The notes below the pieces were generated by a model. The model made no database searches, was not told the DNA's origin, and saw nothing but the letters and a program-made list of their open reading frames with translations. A program made the position numbers and the translations under genes. DNA of 64,000 nucleotides from Durusdinium trenchii. Its lineage: Eukaryota > Sar > Dinophyceae > Suessiales > Symbiodiniaceae. Below are positions 23,966 through 35,307 of the stretch, piece by piece; within the stretch, counting starts at the first letter, position 1, and every line of letters starts with the position of its first letter. The stretch covers positions 785,968 to 849,967 of the forward strand of contig CAXAMN010022917.1 in the NCBI GenBank assembly GCA_963970005.1. The letters run 5' to 3'.

Positions 23966-24496
23966 GATCTTTTTTGCGCGCTCGCGACACGCCCAGTCCA
24001 TGGGTCTTCTTGGGAGACGTGTGCGTGACATCCCAGCTCATGCATGACTAGGCTGAGGTTCCAGGGTGACGTCATAGTGGCCGCAGGGACGCAAAAAAAG
24101 AGAAAACTCCCTTCTAGATCACATGATAGAACTACCTTATTCTAGGTCCCCTCCTATACATCCATCGGTTGTATAGCAAGTCATCCCCAAGAGTCAAGCT
24201 GAATCACCATCTGGAACCACTCTCATTATCGCCCGAGCTGAAGATGTGAACTGCATCGTATGATCTGGAATGCATATATCACTACACATCGCATCGCCAT
24301 CTGGGCCATCTAGTCCTCTGTGCAATGAAAGTTCCTAAATGATGTGATCAAAGCAACTAGTGCAGTGCAACTTCCATACTTTATCCAAGCCTTTACGCAG
24401 CCGATGCGTTCGGACTCCTACTCCGTGGGGCATGTACATTGCTAGGTCCCGGCTCGGGAGAAAGAAAGAAAGGATGGGCTGATAGCAGTAACTCTT

Positions 24497-24552
24497 GGAG
24501 GCCATCGCTAGTAGGTTGGAGGCCATCGCTAGTCGGTTGGAGGCCACTGCTG
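24497..24552. repeat. Family-2 short repeat (TTGGAGGCCAT), three units
   Basis: GGAGGCCATCGCTAGTAGGT, then GGAGGCCATCGCTAGTCGGT, then GGAGGCCACTGCTG. Confidence 0.8.
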
Positions 24553-25271
24553 TTAGAAACACAGAAAAAGACAATAACATACAATAACTCTTGGAGTGTT
24601 TGTGGCCCATCCCTCCCAGATCAATTGCCCCGCCTCTTGGCGAGAGGCATCCCAGAGAGGCACCTCCTCCAGCCACCCGTCAAAGGAAGAAACGACCACG
24701 ACAACGACAATGGCATCGCCAAGGGATGTTCAAAGCTTCTGCTCGGCCACTACCAGCTCCAAGCCTTTTTCAGGACCAGTGGGAGTCTTCAAGATCTTCA
24801 AGGACCAGGCATCAAAGATTTGCAACCAGTCCACTAGCGGCTAGCGGCACCACCCAGGCACTGGCCAACAAACACCACATGCTGATTGGAAACAACCTCA
24901 CTACGGGCCACTCCTGCTCGATCTGGGAGACTTGCTGGAGTGGCAAGGTGCAGCCACCAACGAAGTGAGAAGAGAAAAGTCCTGCATCTCGGGGCACCCA
25001 GCGCCTTCCCCTCCGTTCCCCGCCCCAGAACGGACAGCATCGCTTCCGTTGGGAGCTGGTCCGGCTTCCCCGAAGAATCCGACTGCTATCTGTTCATCCA
25101 TTCAGTGTAGCGGGGCACTTGTTTTCACATCCAACCATAACCAACGAAGGTTCATTGCCTTGGAGCGGCTGGCTCTCACACTTGGCTGCCTTGCTTCAGA
25201 GTTCCATCGTTGCATTTCCCAGCAGCTTCCAAGCTCAACCCAACACGACGAGTCTAAATCCATGTAAGCAC

Positions 25272-25296
25272 ATCTATCTATCTATCTATCTATCTA

Positions 25297-25329
<33 letters not shown>

Positions 25330-25433
25330 GTCTGTCTGTGTCTGTCTGTGTCTGTCTGTGTCTGTNNNNNNNNNNTGTCTGTGTCTGTCTGTGTCTGTCT
25401 GTGTCTGTCTGTGTCTGTCTGTCTGTCTGTCTA
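25272..25433. repeat. Tetranucleotide array with assembly gap
   Basis: (TCTA)n passes into (TCTG)n and then TGTCTGTC-type units. Ten Ns at 25366-25375 mark an unresolved gap, so the true length is unknown. Confidence 0.95.
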
Positions 25434-25504
25434 TATGATTTACATATATACATAACACCGCCTTTTTGTTCGAACGTCGCCCTATGCACAAACGCCCCAC
25501 CTTC

Positions 25505-27110
25505 CCGCTTCAGCACCAGCTCCAGGTTTGCCTCCGAACACGTGGCAGGGAGGACAAAGGCTGGGCACACACGAGCGCCGTGGGAGGAAGGAGAGGGATG
25601 TGTAGGGATGTTTAGGGGGTTTATTTGCACTTGGCATCGGTTTGTTCAGAAGTTGTGCTGTAAGGCACACTGAAAGAGAGCTGAGCTGAGAAACAGTGTG
25701 GCCTTTTTGACCGAGCCGCGCCCCAAGCGGCTCCTTCGACATTCTCAACCATTCTTGGACAGTTTCCTTTCCTACCTCCCTCCCACCCGGTAACACGATC
25801 TTCGCCCAGCAGCCGCGTGCGCCTGGCAGGGCAGTTGCGTGGCAAAGTCCCATGCGACGGAGCCGGACGCCTGGAGGATGCGTGCCGGTCAAGGTGAGCG
25901 ACCTGCAAACCCAAGGAAGGAACCTAGATATAGATATATATATATACATAATAGTCATGGCCTCTAACCTAGAAACGATGGCCTCCAACCTACTAATCAT
26001 TGAGTCATGGCCTCCAACCTAGTAGCGACCTGTAAACCCAAGGATTGGCAGTATGGCTTGCCCAAGAGGCAGCTTCCACACCATGCCCCAAGACATAGAT
26101 ACTTTTGGTCTCTTAGAGTCTCTAAGAAGTCTTGGTATTGGAAGAACTTGGTTTAGAGATGTTTGGAGTGTTTGGCTTTGGGTGTGGTTAGGCGTTTTGA
26201 AGGTACTCCGAGATTCCTGGGCAGTTGGAGCATCTGTGACCTTCGGATGGATCTCCCTGCCATGGCCCGGTTCACATGGGCCCGGGAACCAGCGAGAGAA
26301 TACACTCCAAGAAATCATCACGGAAGTAAATGATCATGGCACCCTCTACAAACAAATGGCCCCATCCATGTAACAATGGATTCTTTCGGGGGAAAGATTG
26401 CATGTTCTTCCCAACTCCCTTGCCGTGACCCATCGATCGTCACGTCGATGGTCCACACAGCGGCACCTCTGCCACCGCTGGGCTCCTGCTTTCGATGCCC
26501 TCCACCTTGACGCTGATGAAGAGCCGGTGGCCTTCCCAACAATAGGCTTGGGAGGTCTCAATCATGGACCCGCGCCCCCACCGGCCATTTTCTCCGGATC
26601 CCAATAGTTGAAGCCTCTTATGCCGCCTTTGGGGTTTTACTTGAACCATCTGCTTGCAGCCCAGAAACCGCTGAAGAAGCTGCCTGATCAACGACCAAGT
26701 CCAACACCGATGTTTGCACTAGCAAGTGGTTGGGAAACTCTTTGCGGCCCAGTTGTTTCAAAAACAAATGGTCTTCTACTAAGGGTTGGCAGCAGTAGCA
26801 CACATGGACTTCCATGGTTCACTCCAAACCAGCAGCTGGCACATGTGCGCGTGCTCGCTCGCCAATATGGCGGTCCTATAGGTACCCCGCGGCTGTTCTA
26901 CTAGTGGGCCAAGTTGCAGCTGGCATCAAAGAGAAATTTGTGGGAAATCATCCTTCCCTGCTTCATTGCAGGATCTGTGGCGAGGCTCTGCCAGTGGCAT
27001 TCCAAAGGATCCGAACGGAAGAACCAAAGGATGATATGGCAGAACAAAGGCTGGTCAGGGGGCGGGCCTTCCGTTACCGTCTCGACAAGCGGTGCTACTC
27101 CAAAGCATGT
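25505..27110 (-). CDS. Cluster of unassigned exons
   Basis: Open minus-strand segments: 27105-26912 (APLVETVTEGPPPDQPLFCH, then ILWFFRSDPLECHWQSLATD), 26815-26618 (CYCCQPLVEDHLFLKQLGRK), 26560-26440 (MIETSQAYCWEGHRLFISVK), 25905-25640 (GREVGKETVQEWLRMSKEPL), 25610-25505 (VCPAFVLPATCSEANLELVL). An array of family-2 repeats and a TA tract lie between the last two groups. Likely more than one gene. No function recognised. Confidence 0.4.
25958..26028. repeat. Family-2 short repeat, three units (complement strand)
   Basis: ATGGCCTCTAACCTAGAAAC, ATGGCCTCCAACCTACTAAT, ATGGCCTCCAACCTAGTAGC. Confidence 0.8.
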
Positions 27111-27363
27111 TCTTTTTGTTAGTACCTCACTGTCTATTATAAACTCCCATAATAATTAGGATATGAAGTCCCATCACCCCTCTGAATGACACCCCTGTTC
27201 TCAGAGAAGACTAGGCACGGCCCCACCGCACCTGTGGACTTGATTTGGTAGCAGTCCAAGACATGAACATCCAGCGTGCCGGCCATCGGCTTCTCCGGCA
27301 CGAACGGCACGCGGGGCTGACGCTGTGGTGTTTCAGGGTGAGACATCGCAATTCTTTGGAGTT

Positions 27364-27396
27364 GCTAATGGTAACGGCCTCCAACCTAATAGTTGT
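27364..27396. repeat. Family-2 short repeat, single unit
   Basis: Contains ACGGCCTCCAACCTAATAGT. Confidence 0.6.
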
Positions 27397-27960
27397 GTGG
27401 GATGCAGAGACCAGTGTTGCGGTCACATGGACCTGGTTCGAATTCGCATGGACCTGTGTGTTCCACCTGCGGTGGGTCCAGAAAAGGCATGGGATTCTCG
27501 GCGGACGGTCTTTGGTGTGGCTGGGCCCAAGCCATGATGTGGTGGCTTGAGCTGACCACCAGGTGCCCCGAATGTGTGGTGGGTCTGCTACCGCCTACGC
27601 TCGAGCTTCTGCCGCCATGAGACGCTTTCTGCGAGTCGGAGCCGAAAAGCTCTGGGGGGGGGGGTAGTGGTAGTGACGTGTAGGTATCTCTCAACGTCTC
27701 AGTGTGTCAATCTCCATGTCCTTCTAGGTGCTATACATGTATACTATGTAATCATGTGTAAACACAGCCCCCTGAAGGTGACGCCACAGGCCCGCAGCCC
27801 CACACCAGCGGAATTCTGGCTTCTTTAATGCTGGTGTGCGACTTCGTGCTTGCAGTAGGGGCGTAAACGAATCCCAAAGTTCAAAAAGTGAAGGTAATCC
27901 AAGAACTATCTATCCCATGTTCACACATGTGCGTGCTCAGTGTGCGTTCATGGATTGCAA

Positions 27961-28470
27961 TCAGAAACAAAAGCCCAGAAGAGGCTGATATTCACACATG
28001 GTGACACGGTGCTTTTGGAGATCGGTGCGCCTTCGATCACCATCCGCGCCTTCGAGCTTCGGCGCGGTAGACGGCCGGCTCCTCGCACGTTGGACGTTGG
28101 AGCCTGGCCTTGCCAATCTGCCAAAAGTAGGTTCTGAAGAGTAAGGCATTCAAAAAAGAACGTCTTAGACTCGGGCAACAGCGCTGAGCGCATCAAAAAG
28201 GTGTTGAGTGTGTTTCACGGCGATTTGACACGCCGTTGAAACGACGTTGAAACACGTTGAAAGCCCATCTTCGTGTCCGTCCAGACCTGCGCCTCCCGCA
28301 ATCCCCAGTGGATGCCCACAACACGACTTGCGGGTTTCCATGCTTCAAAACCGCACCATTCGCACCCACAGGAGGGGCCCCACACAGGGCCCAGGCACCT
28401 GGAGAACACCACGGTCTTGAAACCGTCCTTCTGCCCGGATGGACACCACGCCACCCAGGCTGACCTACTT
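27961..28470 (-). CDS. Two unassigned exons
   Basis: 28470-28215 reads GQKDGFKTVVFSRCLGPVWG, then GIHWGLREAQVWTDTKMGF. 28150-27961 reads GAGRLPRRSSKARMVIEGAP. Both are stop-free and on the minus strand. No domain recognised. Confidence 0.35.
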
Positions 28471-29974
28471 CGGTCCCTCAAGCACGGTGAACATCCACCC
28501 ACCCATCCCCCCGGGTCGCGACGGATCGCGGTCAAAGCATGTTGCTCACGGATCGATCACACGGATCTTCAGATCCGCACGGACGAGGGCTGAGCCGGGG
28601 CTCAGCTGAGCCCCTTCGGACCATGGAACCGGCCACTGCGTGTCAACATGAAATATCTTGAAGTGAAGAAAAACCTACGAGGATAGATCGTCTGAGTCTG
28701 CCCTCAGTGCTCCAAAAGCACCGGCGTTTCACAGGCCCGAGCAGCTCAACCCGATTCTAGGGCCATGCAGGCCAATTTAGCATTGACTTGAGCTCCTGCC
28801 CTGAAATCTTGCAAGGCTTTCTCCCAGACCATTGAAATCTCCTCTTCACAGATGATTGAGAGCCAGTGAGATTTCGCCGGCCAGGCAACTCATTGAAAGA
28901 TAGGGCTAGACAAGCCTCTAGACTCTAAAGCAAATTCAACTCTTGCCTCTTGAAGAGCTGGGCTTGGCTCGTGCTTTCTTCGCCATCTCACCGATGCTAA
29001 TGGCCCTCGGGCCGCCGAAGGCGAGCGGTGCTGACGCCACACTCGGCCGGCCAAGTTTGAAAAGGAAAGAGCCATTTCACATCCAGAAGGCCATCGGCTC
29101 TCACTTGGGCCACCTCCGCCTTGCACATGGAAGATACAGCTGGAGGCGGAAGATGCAAAATCATGATGTTCTTCTGCACTCCAGACTCCAGACACGGAGA
29201 AGAGAAGAGGAAGCGGAAGATGCAATGGTTTTTCTACCACGCACTTTTGCGCATCTGCCGACGTCTGGTCCGTCAATCTGTCAACTCCTCTCAACCACAC
29301 GCCCCAGCCTGCCAGTAGCTTCCATGCCACAAGACCTCCACCTGTACTCATGGCCCAGCGGGCCATGAAAGCTGTATTGTGGTCAACCCATCGGAAAGTG
29401 CCTTGACTGCTGTAGGATGCCCATCTGCCACCCGAAGAACACATAGACATAGGGTTCCAACACTCCCTCAAATATGGCATATGGGTATTGGCAGTTGATA
29501 ACTTGCCAGCTACCAAAAATGCGTTTAACACAAAAAAAGTGCTGAGCCTTCTCTCCCTTCTTGAACTCCAGCTCCGTCACAGACTGCTCCAGCACGCGTT
29601 CGCGCAGCACGCGGGCGATAGTCTGGGCAACCTCCGACAGCCGCGGTGCTGTGGGGAGATCGGTGAAGAAGAGGGGCAAGACCTTGGCACCAAGGTCCGG
29701 TGGAGACGCGCAGACGCGGCGCGCCGAACGAGACAATTCCGGTGCACGGATGCGTATGGAAAAAGCTCGACCCGCTCTGGTCCAGCCCTCGGCGAAAGAC
29801 AACCTCTTTAGGATGGAAAGCGCCAGAAAACGCCAAGAACCACTGGAAAGACACCTGAGAAACCAGGTGACCCGTCACACTTTGAAAAGGGGCGGATCAG
29901 ATCAAGATATTCAATTTTTGAGATTGACATTCAAATAGCTCAGAAGTGATATTGGCTCACCACAACCCGCTAAC

Positions 29975-30095
29975 CTCAAAGCCCGCCTGCTCTGAGCTTC
30001 GGTACACGCGCAGGCTGCCTTGCTGGTAGCAGTCGTCCTTCTTGCAAAGGCGCTTTGGGATGCCTCTCAGCCACAGGAGGCACAGGAGTCGGGAT
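29975..30095 (-). CDS. ADP-ribosyltransferase-like exon, C-terminal part of the fold
   Basis: Open frame ending at donor TTTGAG/GTTAGC: LLCLLWLRGIPKRLCKKDD, then GSLRVYRSSEQAGFE. In the family a hydrophobic strand (LLCxVxLG) follows the GIY box, and a final strand carries or replaces the catalytic Glu. The last strand and that Glu would be in a further exon, possibly near 29383-29700 (LSEVAQTIARVLRERVLEQS, YPYAIFEGVLEPYVYVFF). The 5' limit is approximate. Confidence 0.5.
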
Positions 30096-30325
30096 GATTC
30101 ATTGTGACTCCGTCATTCCAAGTTCCGCACAAATCGTTGCTTCAGGTCTACTAGCAGAGTGATTGCAACGGATTACGATGGGGTTGCCCTCGACCCTTGG
30201 GCTGATGCCACCTAAGGCTCACTGCCTCCCAACACCCCTCGATCAGCCGCCATTCCCACCTTTTCCGTGTGGAGTGCGGCCCATGTGTCCTGGAAAGGCC
30301 AGACAAAGGAAGCCGCAGCTCAAAC

Positions 30326-30396
30326 CAGCTCCATAGGCTCGCCCGTAGTTCACATCCGTCGACGCGTAAATCCCCCGTCCAAAGGCCTCGCCATTC
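30326..30396 (-). CDS. ADP-ribosyltransferase-like exon with the Tyr box
   Basis: 71 bases between acceptor ATCCCAG and donor GTTTGAG. It reads NGEAFGRGIYASTDVNYGRA YGA. The F-G-x-G-I-Y-x-S segment followed by a second Tyr is the hallmark of the PARP catalytic fold (MFGKGIYFAD in animal PARPs) and lies downstream of the YHWT exon, as the family order requires. Confidence 0.65.
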
Positions 30397-30947
30397 CTGG
30401 GATATGTTGGGATCGGTCGGAAGGCGCGCTGGCGGTCTGAGGGGAGTGGTGGGTCCTGCCCGAGTCCTGCCCGACATGTCATGGCTTTCCCACTTTTGGC
30501 CCTTCCAACCTTCCTGTGCATCTCCTTGCGGTGGACTGCCCGAGAAGGATGGCTGCATGCCGACACCGAAGTGACCACTGTGGCCCTTCAGGCTTTCCAA
30601 GTCCTTCCAATCCTTCCCCTAGAATGTGCGACCCACAAACAGCCCTTGCAGATCCTTGCAGTATCAACCGTGAAGCTACTGAAAACCGAAACTGTCTTTG
30701 GGCTCTCATGAAGGAGACCCCGTTCTGGCCACACCTGGAGGTCAGTTCTGGCGCTTCTGCCGCCATCCGGTGAACCCCGGAGATCCGTGGTGTTCAACCC
30801 CCTTCACTGGAGCCAAAGAAATGCAAAAGGAACGGAAAAGTCAACACCCCAGGACCATCCAAGGGTTCATTTTCTGCCTGGAAGTGGTGTCTTGTGCAGA
30901 AGTCCTGCACACCCTTGGATGGTCCTAAAAGCTTTCTCAAGCTCAAC

Positions 30948-31016
30948 GGTTGCTGTCAGTACATGGATCTGCGTTCCATCGGCATTGGTGGCCCCCGGCG
31001 GTTTCAGGTTGTTCTC
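30948..31016 (-). CDS. Small exon of the ADP-ribosyltransferase-like gene
   Basis: 23 codons between acceptor CCCAG and donor GTTGAG, phase 0: NNLKPPGATNADGTQIHVLT. The preceding exon ends with two spare bases, so another exon or a different junction must lie between them. Confidence 0.4.
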
Positions 31017-31212
31017 CTGGGCGCGAGCCAGCGCGAGCTACTCGTGCCGTGGGTGCCGACCTGGTGAGTTGGCACCCCTTCCCCCTAGGTCAAGAGGCAA
31101 GAGCTTCAGTCCCGAAGTTCCATGGGAAAACAAATCCCCAATGGCCAGGTCCAGCCGAAAATTCGAGACTGCGCTGGGACCTCCTTTCAAAAGAAAGAAA
31201 GAAAGAACGAAC

Positions 31213-31365
31213 CTCGGTGAAGAAAGCATCCGAGCATCGATGATCTTGTTGACGTTTTCCTCGCGCGTCCAGTGGTAGACCACTTCGAGCCGGGTGGATT
31301 GGCTGCTGCGATGCTTCAAGGACCGCAGTCTCTTGACAAACTCCAACGCCACCTCAGCGGACAGA
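31213..31365 (-). CDS. ADP-ribosyltransferase-like exon with the His box
   Basis: Exon between AG at 31366-31367 and donor AG/GTTCGT. It reads LSAEVALEFVKRLRSLKH, then LEVVYHWTREENVNKIIDAR. In PARP-type enzymes the NAD-binding His lies in a (Y/F)HGT box followed by N-x-x-x-I; here it is YHWT...NVNKII. The Gly-to-Trp change is unusual. Confidence 0.6.
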
Positions 31366-31509
31366 CTCCAAGAAGCAGGATTCCGGGCAGCAAATGGAAC
31401 ATATCCACCCACGGCGGTGGGTCAAGGCTGGGAAGGTGGGTCAAGGCTGGGGTGGCTGTCTCACAGCAAACGAGCTTGGGGGAGGGCACGCTTCTGCCTG
31501 TCGCCCTTG

Positions 31510-31642
31510 CTAGCCAATTCTTGGGAAACGCTTGTGCTCCAATCTGCTTGAGCTCAGTCCACCAATAGATCCGGTCTCCAAACGTGACAAACGTGTCCGG
31601 TCTAAGAAGTGGTGCTTGGCAAGGCACATCAAAGTTGCAGAC
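31510..31642 (-). CDS. Exon of the putative ADP-ribosyltransferase gene
   Basis: After acceptor CGCGAG the frame reads VCNFDVPCQAPLLRPDTF, then GDRIYWWTELKQIGAQAFPK. No motif recognised. The 3' limit is uncertain. It sits between the Tudor-like and YHWT exons in the same orientation. Confidence 0.45.
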
Positions 31643-31779
31643 CTCGCGGGGTTGATTCATCCGAGGAATCACCTGGGACGCTGCTTGAAACGCCGGGGAA
31701 AAGGATTTGACTGGGAGAGGGGGAAAAGACACATCACTTAAGACTTAGAGCAAAACCAGGCCACTGAAGCTTCAGCCAC

Positions 31780-31923
31780 CTTCTCCGGGGCCCAGCATTG
31801 GTAGGGCGGGTCCCACGACACCTGGTACTGCTGGCTGTGGATGCTGGTCACCCGCGCGGGATACCAATGGCCGTCGGACCAACGCACCAGCACTGGATCT
31901 CCTGGCGACACGTCTGCGATGCC
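31780..31923 (-). CDS. Tudor/Agenet-like exon, 5' of the ADP-ribosyltransferase exons
   Basis: Exactly 48 codons, phase 0 at both ends (acceptor AAAG, donor AAG/GTGGCT). The product, GDPVLVRWSDGHWYPARV then YQVSWDPPYQCWAP, has the spacing of a Tudor/Agenet barrel strand set (V-x-V-x-W-x-D-x-x-W-Y-x-A-x-V ... Y-x-V-x-W-D). Known: such folds read methylated histone or arginine marks. The exon is immediately preceded by a TACTAG-type repeat in the intron. It probably belongs to the gene that continues at 31642, but splicing between them is not proven. Confidence 0.65.
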
Positions 31924-31925
31924 CT

Positions 31926-31995
31926 TTGCTCCTAGTAGCGCCCTTGCTCCTAGTAGCGATGCCAGGAGCCCCTAGTAGCTTCTTGTTCCTACAGC
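31926..31995. repeat. TACTAG-type short repeat cluster
   Basis: CCTAGTAGCGCCCTTGCTCC and CCCCTAGTAGCTTCTTGTTC. It ends within a few bases of the acceptor of the Tudor-like exon. Confidence 0.8.
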
Positions 31996-32149
31996 ATCCT
32001 GCAACCAATCCTTTTCCGTCCAATTCTCTGACCAGAAATCGTTGAGGGCCTCCAGACAGGATGAGACACCACCAGTCCAGTACTCCCATGTGACCAAAAG
32101 ACTCACTACCACGAGACGACACTGGGGCGCATTAGATCAGAAAGGCTCA

Positions 32150-32275
32150 CGGCTCCGATCGCTCGATTTCCTGCACTCCTTCGCCCATGACGCTGCGATT
32201 CCCCGGCAAGCCCGAGCCGCCCGAGCGCGCCATCTCCACGATCTGCGCCTGGGGTTCGCAGCTGCCGCAAGAGAT
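32150..32275 (-). CDS. Unassigned exon upstream of the Tudor-like exon
   Basis: The frame reads SCGSCEPQAQIVEMARSG, then GNRSVMGEGVQEIERSEP up to donor GTGAGC. No domain recognised. It could be a 5' exon of the Tudor/ART gene or a 3' exon of the zinc-knuckle gene to the right. Confidence 0.4.
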
Positions 32276-33909
32276 AAGGCCAGCGCTCTCTGTGATGTGT
32301 GACTTGCACAAATTCCTGATTCATTCGTGACTTGGTTCCTACAAGCCTCGGAGCTTGGATGAATCCTTTGCTGACATGGCCTTCAGAGAAAAGCATGACC
32401 GCAAGTGTAGTCGGGGTGCCCCTGTCACATCCACTCAGTGGATGGGACTAAACACCACCCCCTTGTGGACTCCTGGGATGACCATCCTCCTATTGAAAAA
32501 AAGAACGAACAGCAAAAATGTCCTGCTCACCTGCGCAGAGATGGTAGACCACGAAAACTCCTCCCAATTCCCACCCGAATGTCCCACCGTTTGGATCCGT
32601 TCCGTCCCGGCTTTCCGTCCGGCTTTCCGTCCGCGTCCCCTCGGAGTCCGACCGGGGTGTCCGGACCGTAATGTCCACTTCTGACGTTGAACTCTTCAGG
32701 TCTTCATCCAGCATCTTCTCATGCATCTGGTGCGCAGCCTTGTGATCTGCCAAGTCCTCGGTCATGATGTCAAGGTCCATTGAAGAAGACCTATATTAAT
32801 ATAGATGGGGAGATGCCACATACCATATACCTACCTCTTGGTTGTGCACGACTTGGGGCATCCCCTCTACTAATCATAATCCACCGGCAAAGGCTGTAGG
32901 GGCTAGGCCACAACCTCCCACCGCCCCATGGAGGGTGGTATCCAAGCTCAGCCGAGGTGCTGACGCAGCAAACCTGAGACCAAACTGGGCACCGCCCGCT
33001 GTACGACATCCGCCAGGGGGTTGGTGGTCCTACCCTGAAGAAGGTCGGTGGTGGTAACTATCAATGAAGCATACTATCTGCATCTGAAGATGTGGATACT
33101 TTTTGCCCCTTACCCTGAGAGGCTGGCACCAATTGAGGAAAACGTTCGAGCTGTGGACGGTCCAGCAGCATTGCTTACAGGGCTTTCCACCACCACGAAG
33201 ACCAGTGGCCAAATCCACATGCATGCCGGGAGGCAGAACACCACAGACCTGCTCAGGGAAGAAAGGCCGTGAAAGAAGCAGAATCAATAATCCAGGGAAG
33301 AAAGGCAGTGAGGTTCAACACTCATGGGATCTGCGGCTCCTTTGATGAAGATGACGATGCACCTGGCAGAGCACAACGATGTCATGTAGAAAAAAAGGGT
33401 CGTTCAACCTCCTGCACGACCTCAATGTTTGCTTGGGTAGTGGAGTTCTGATGAAGTGTGCTGTAGGCATGACATCTTGCACCACACTCACTAGGCAAGA
33501 TCGTTTTTTCTCTCTTGCATTGGGCACATCGTCGAATCGTGTCTTACAACAGCTCCTTCGCGTGGCCAAGCAACTGTGGAGTTGGGAGTGCTCCATGAAA
33601 TGCCTGAAGAGCACCCACCTCAGTGAGTGCAAACCACCGAGAGGCACCACTGGCCGCTGTCGCACCACTGCTGGAGGGCCCCACTTTGTTCGGAAAAGTG
33701 ACCGAAGGCTTGCGAGATCTTGGAGACAGCCAGCATGGCCAGCTCACAAAAGTGAGCCCACCTGTGATTAACAGCCCCCCCTAATGAACAGAAGCTGTCC
33801 AATACAAATTTCGAGGGATTGACTGTGCAGGGTCTTTCCATTGATTTCGTCTTTAGGCCAAATTCGCCGAGCACAAGCCAAGCCGTGGGCGGTTTGCAAC
33901 CCACTCACT

Positions 33910-34030
33910 CAAGTCTCCCTTCTGGTTCTGGCCATTTGCTGTTGGTGGACCATCGCTCTGGATCCAAGCTGCTTCCCACAAACTTCACACTCAATCTCTT
34001 CCAAGTCATCGGTGTCTGGCATCTTGGCAG
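33910..34030 (-). CDS. Exon with a second CEVCG zinc knuckle
   Basis: The frame reads MPDTDDLEEIECEVCGKQLG, then SRAMVHQQQMARTRRET. The acidic lead and C-x2-C match the exon at 34545-34690. It ends beside a GAGTGA/GTGAGT junction, where either a stop or a donor is possible. Confidence 0.45.
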
Positions 34031-34544
34031 CCTCCCAGCATGCAGAAGGCAAAGCAAAACATGGGTGTATTAGCTTGGGTCGGGGAGAAAATGACATCTT
34101 TTCACATTGCCTGATTCTATCTGCTACGGATCACTCGGCTAGCATTGAAAAAGGGTTCTACGGCAATCTTCCAGTGCTGAGGGAAAGAGATGAGAATGAG
34201 TGTGATGCACCTACAAAATACAGTTTACAAATCACTGCCCTCATTGAAGCTAGCCTATGATACCTCTCTGTCCCCCTGAAGCTTGCCCACAGATTGTGAG
34301 GAGTGAAGTCTGGGAGGGAGTACAATATGCACTGGCCAACCAAAAAGCTTCAACTTCAAAGGGCTTTGCAGTGCTGCATCCAAATGTCCAAGTATATAAA
34401 TCTTGGACAAAGAAGTATCACTCCAGTCCAGTGCCAATCGCCCTGGTTGAGTATCACAGGATCCCCCTGAGCTTCTTGCGGTTCTCCATGTCTACCTCAA
34501 AACCAAGCCAAACATCTCTTCTCCCTTGGTCACCCTCGGACAAC

Positions 34545-34690
34545 GCGCCAACGCACGGCCTCGTGGGTCGCCAGGTGCGTCATGAAGTGCTCGAAGGCCA
34601 CGTTCGCTCCGCACACCTCGCAGGGCACCTGGGCCGGTCGTCCGGGACCAAGGGCAAGGCCGTTCAGGTGAGTTCAGGTGGTCGTGGTCC
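34545..34690 (-). CDS. Exon with a C2H2-like zinc knuckle
   Basis: The frame reads VPCEVCGANVAFEHFMTH LATH, i.e. C-x2-C ... H-x3-H-x3-H, ending near donor GAG/GGTGACC. A similar CEVCG unit lies in the exon at 33910-34030, so the two are probably one gene. The sequence resembles BTB- or TRAF-associated zinc fingers, but I cannot name the family. Confidence 0.5.
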
Positions 34691-34828
34691 CGTGCCATGT
34701 CTGCATCCCATGTGGCTCTTGGGCAACCGCGGCGTAGACATGGAGGGAACCAATGGCCCGAGAAGACGAGAAGTGCCAGTGTCCTGCAGCCAAGACTCGG
34801 TGGCAGTGTCCTCAGTTGCACTGTGGGG

Positions 34829-34878
34829 GTAGCTTCTTGCTACTAGTAGCGATGCCCTTTGTTGCTAGTAGCGTCCTT
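34829..34878. repeat. TACTAG-type short repeat cluster
   Basis: GCTTCTTGCTACTAGTAGCG and GTTGCTAGTAGCGTCC, between two exons of the zinc-knuckle gene. Confidence 0.75.
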
Positions 34879-34894
34879 CCGGGGAGCCAGATGG

Positions 34895-35095
34895 TGCCTG
34901 CTTGGCCGGTCTAGGCATGGTGCCTCGGACTTGGAGGGTGTTGGGCCCCGAAGAGTCGGTGTTTGTTTGTTCCAACCCTGCTGCCAAAGACGAGGCGCAA
35001 GGATGACCACATCGCCTTCATCATCGGACACCTCCAAAGGGCGCGGGGGCCGCGCGGCGTCGCTCGGGGTCAACGGGCTACAGCAAGCAAAGCTC
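34895..35095 (-). CDS. Exon upstream of the zinc-knuckle exons
   Basis: The frame reads SPLTPSDAARPPRPLEVSDD, then EGDVVILAPRLWQQGWNK. The acidic low-complexity part and lack of stops suggest coding. A TACTAG-type repeat (34829-34878) separates it from the next exon. Confidence 0.4.
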
Positions 35096-35169
35096 ATTGA
35101 GGTTTGTGCGCCCAGGACCCCCCAAAGAGAACCCGGCCAATCCAAGTGCCACTAAAAAGAGGATCCAAC

Positions 35170-35178
35170 CAAGACGAA

Positions 35179-35209
<31 letters not shown>

Positions 35210-35240
35210 CAGAAGCAGAAGCAGAAGCAAGAAGAAGGGA
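35170..35240. repeat. (GAA)n-rich tract
   Basis: GAAGAAGAGGAAGAAG then GAAGCAGAAGCAG. It gives meaningless Glu- or Ser/Leu-rich frames; not a gene. Confidence 0.9.
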
Positions 35241-35307
35241 GAAGAAGAACAAGATGGAGCCCACGAACCCGAATGCAAACACGATCAAAAAGCTACATAT
35301 GTCCAAA

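Larger units (their letters stand above)
23420..25260. other. Mostly non-coding stretch
   Basis: Contains a TACTAG cluster and a family-2 cluster. A short frame at 23880-23760 (RLTRARGLMNRAGSQIAGVE) may be an exon; nothing else is supported. Confidence 0.4.

Noticed and set aside
25119-25673. 184-residue plus-strand frame with Cys-Val-Ser runs
   Set aside because: It is produced by the (TCTG)n array and crosses the assembly gap.
35170-35240. CRISPR-like or coding interpretation of the GAA/GCA tract
   Set aside because: Simple trinucleotide repeat without spacers or flanking coding signal.
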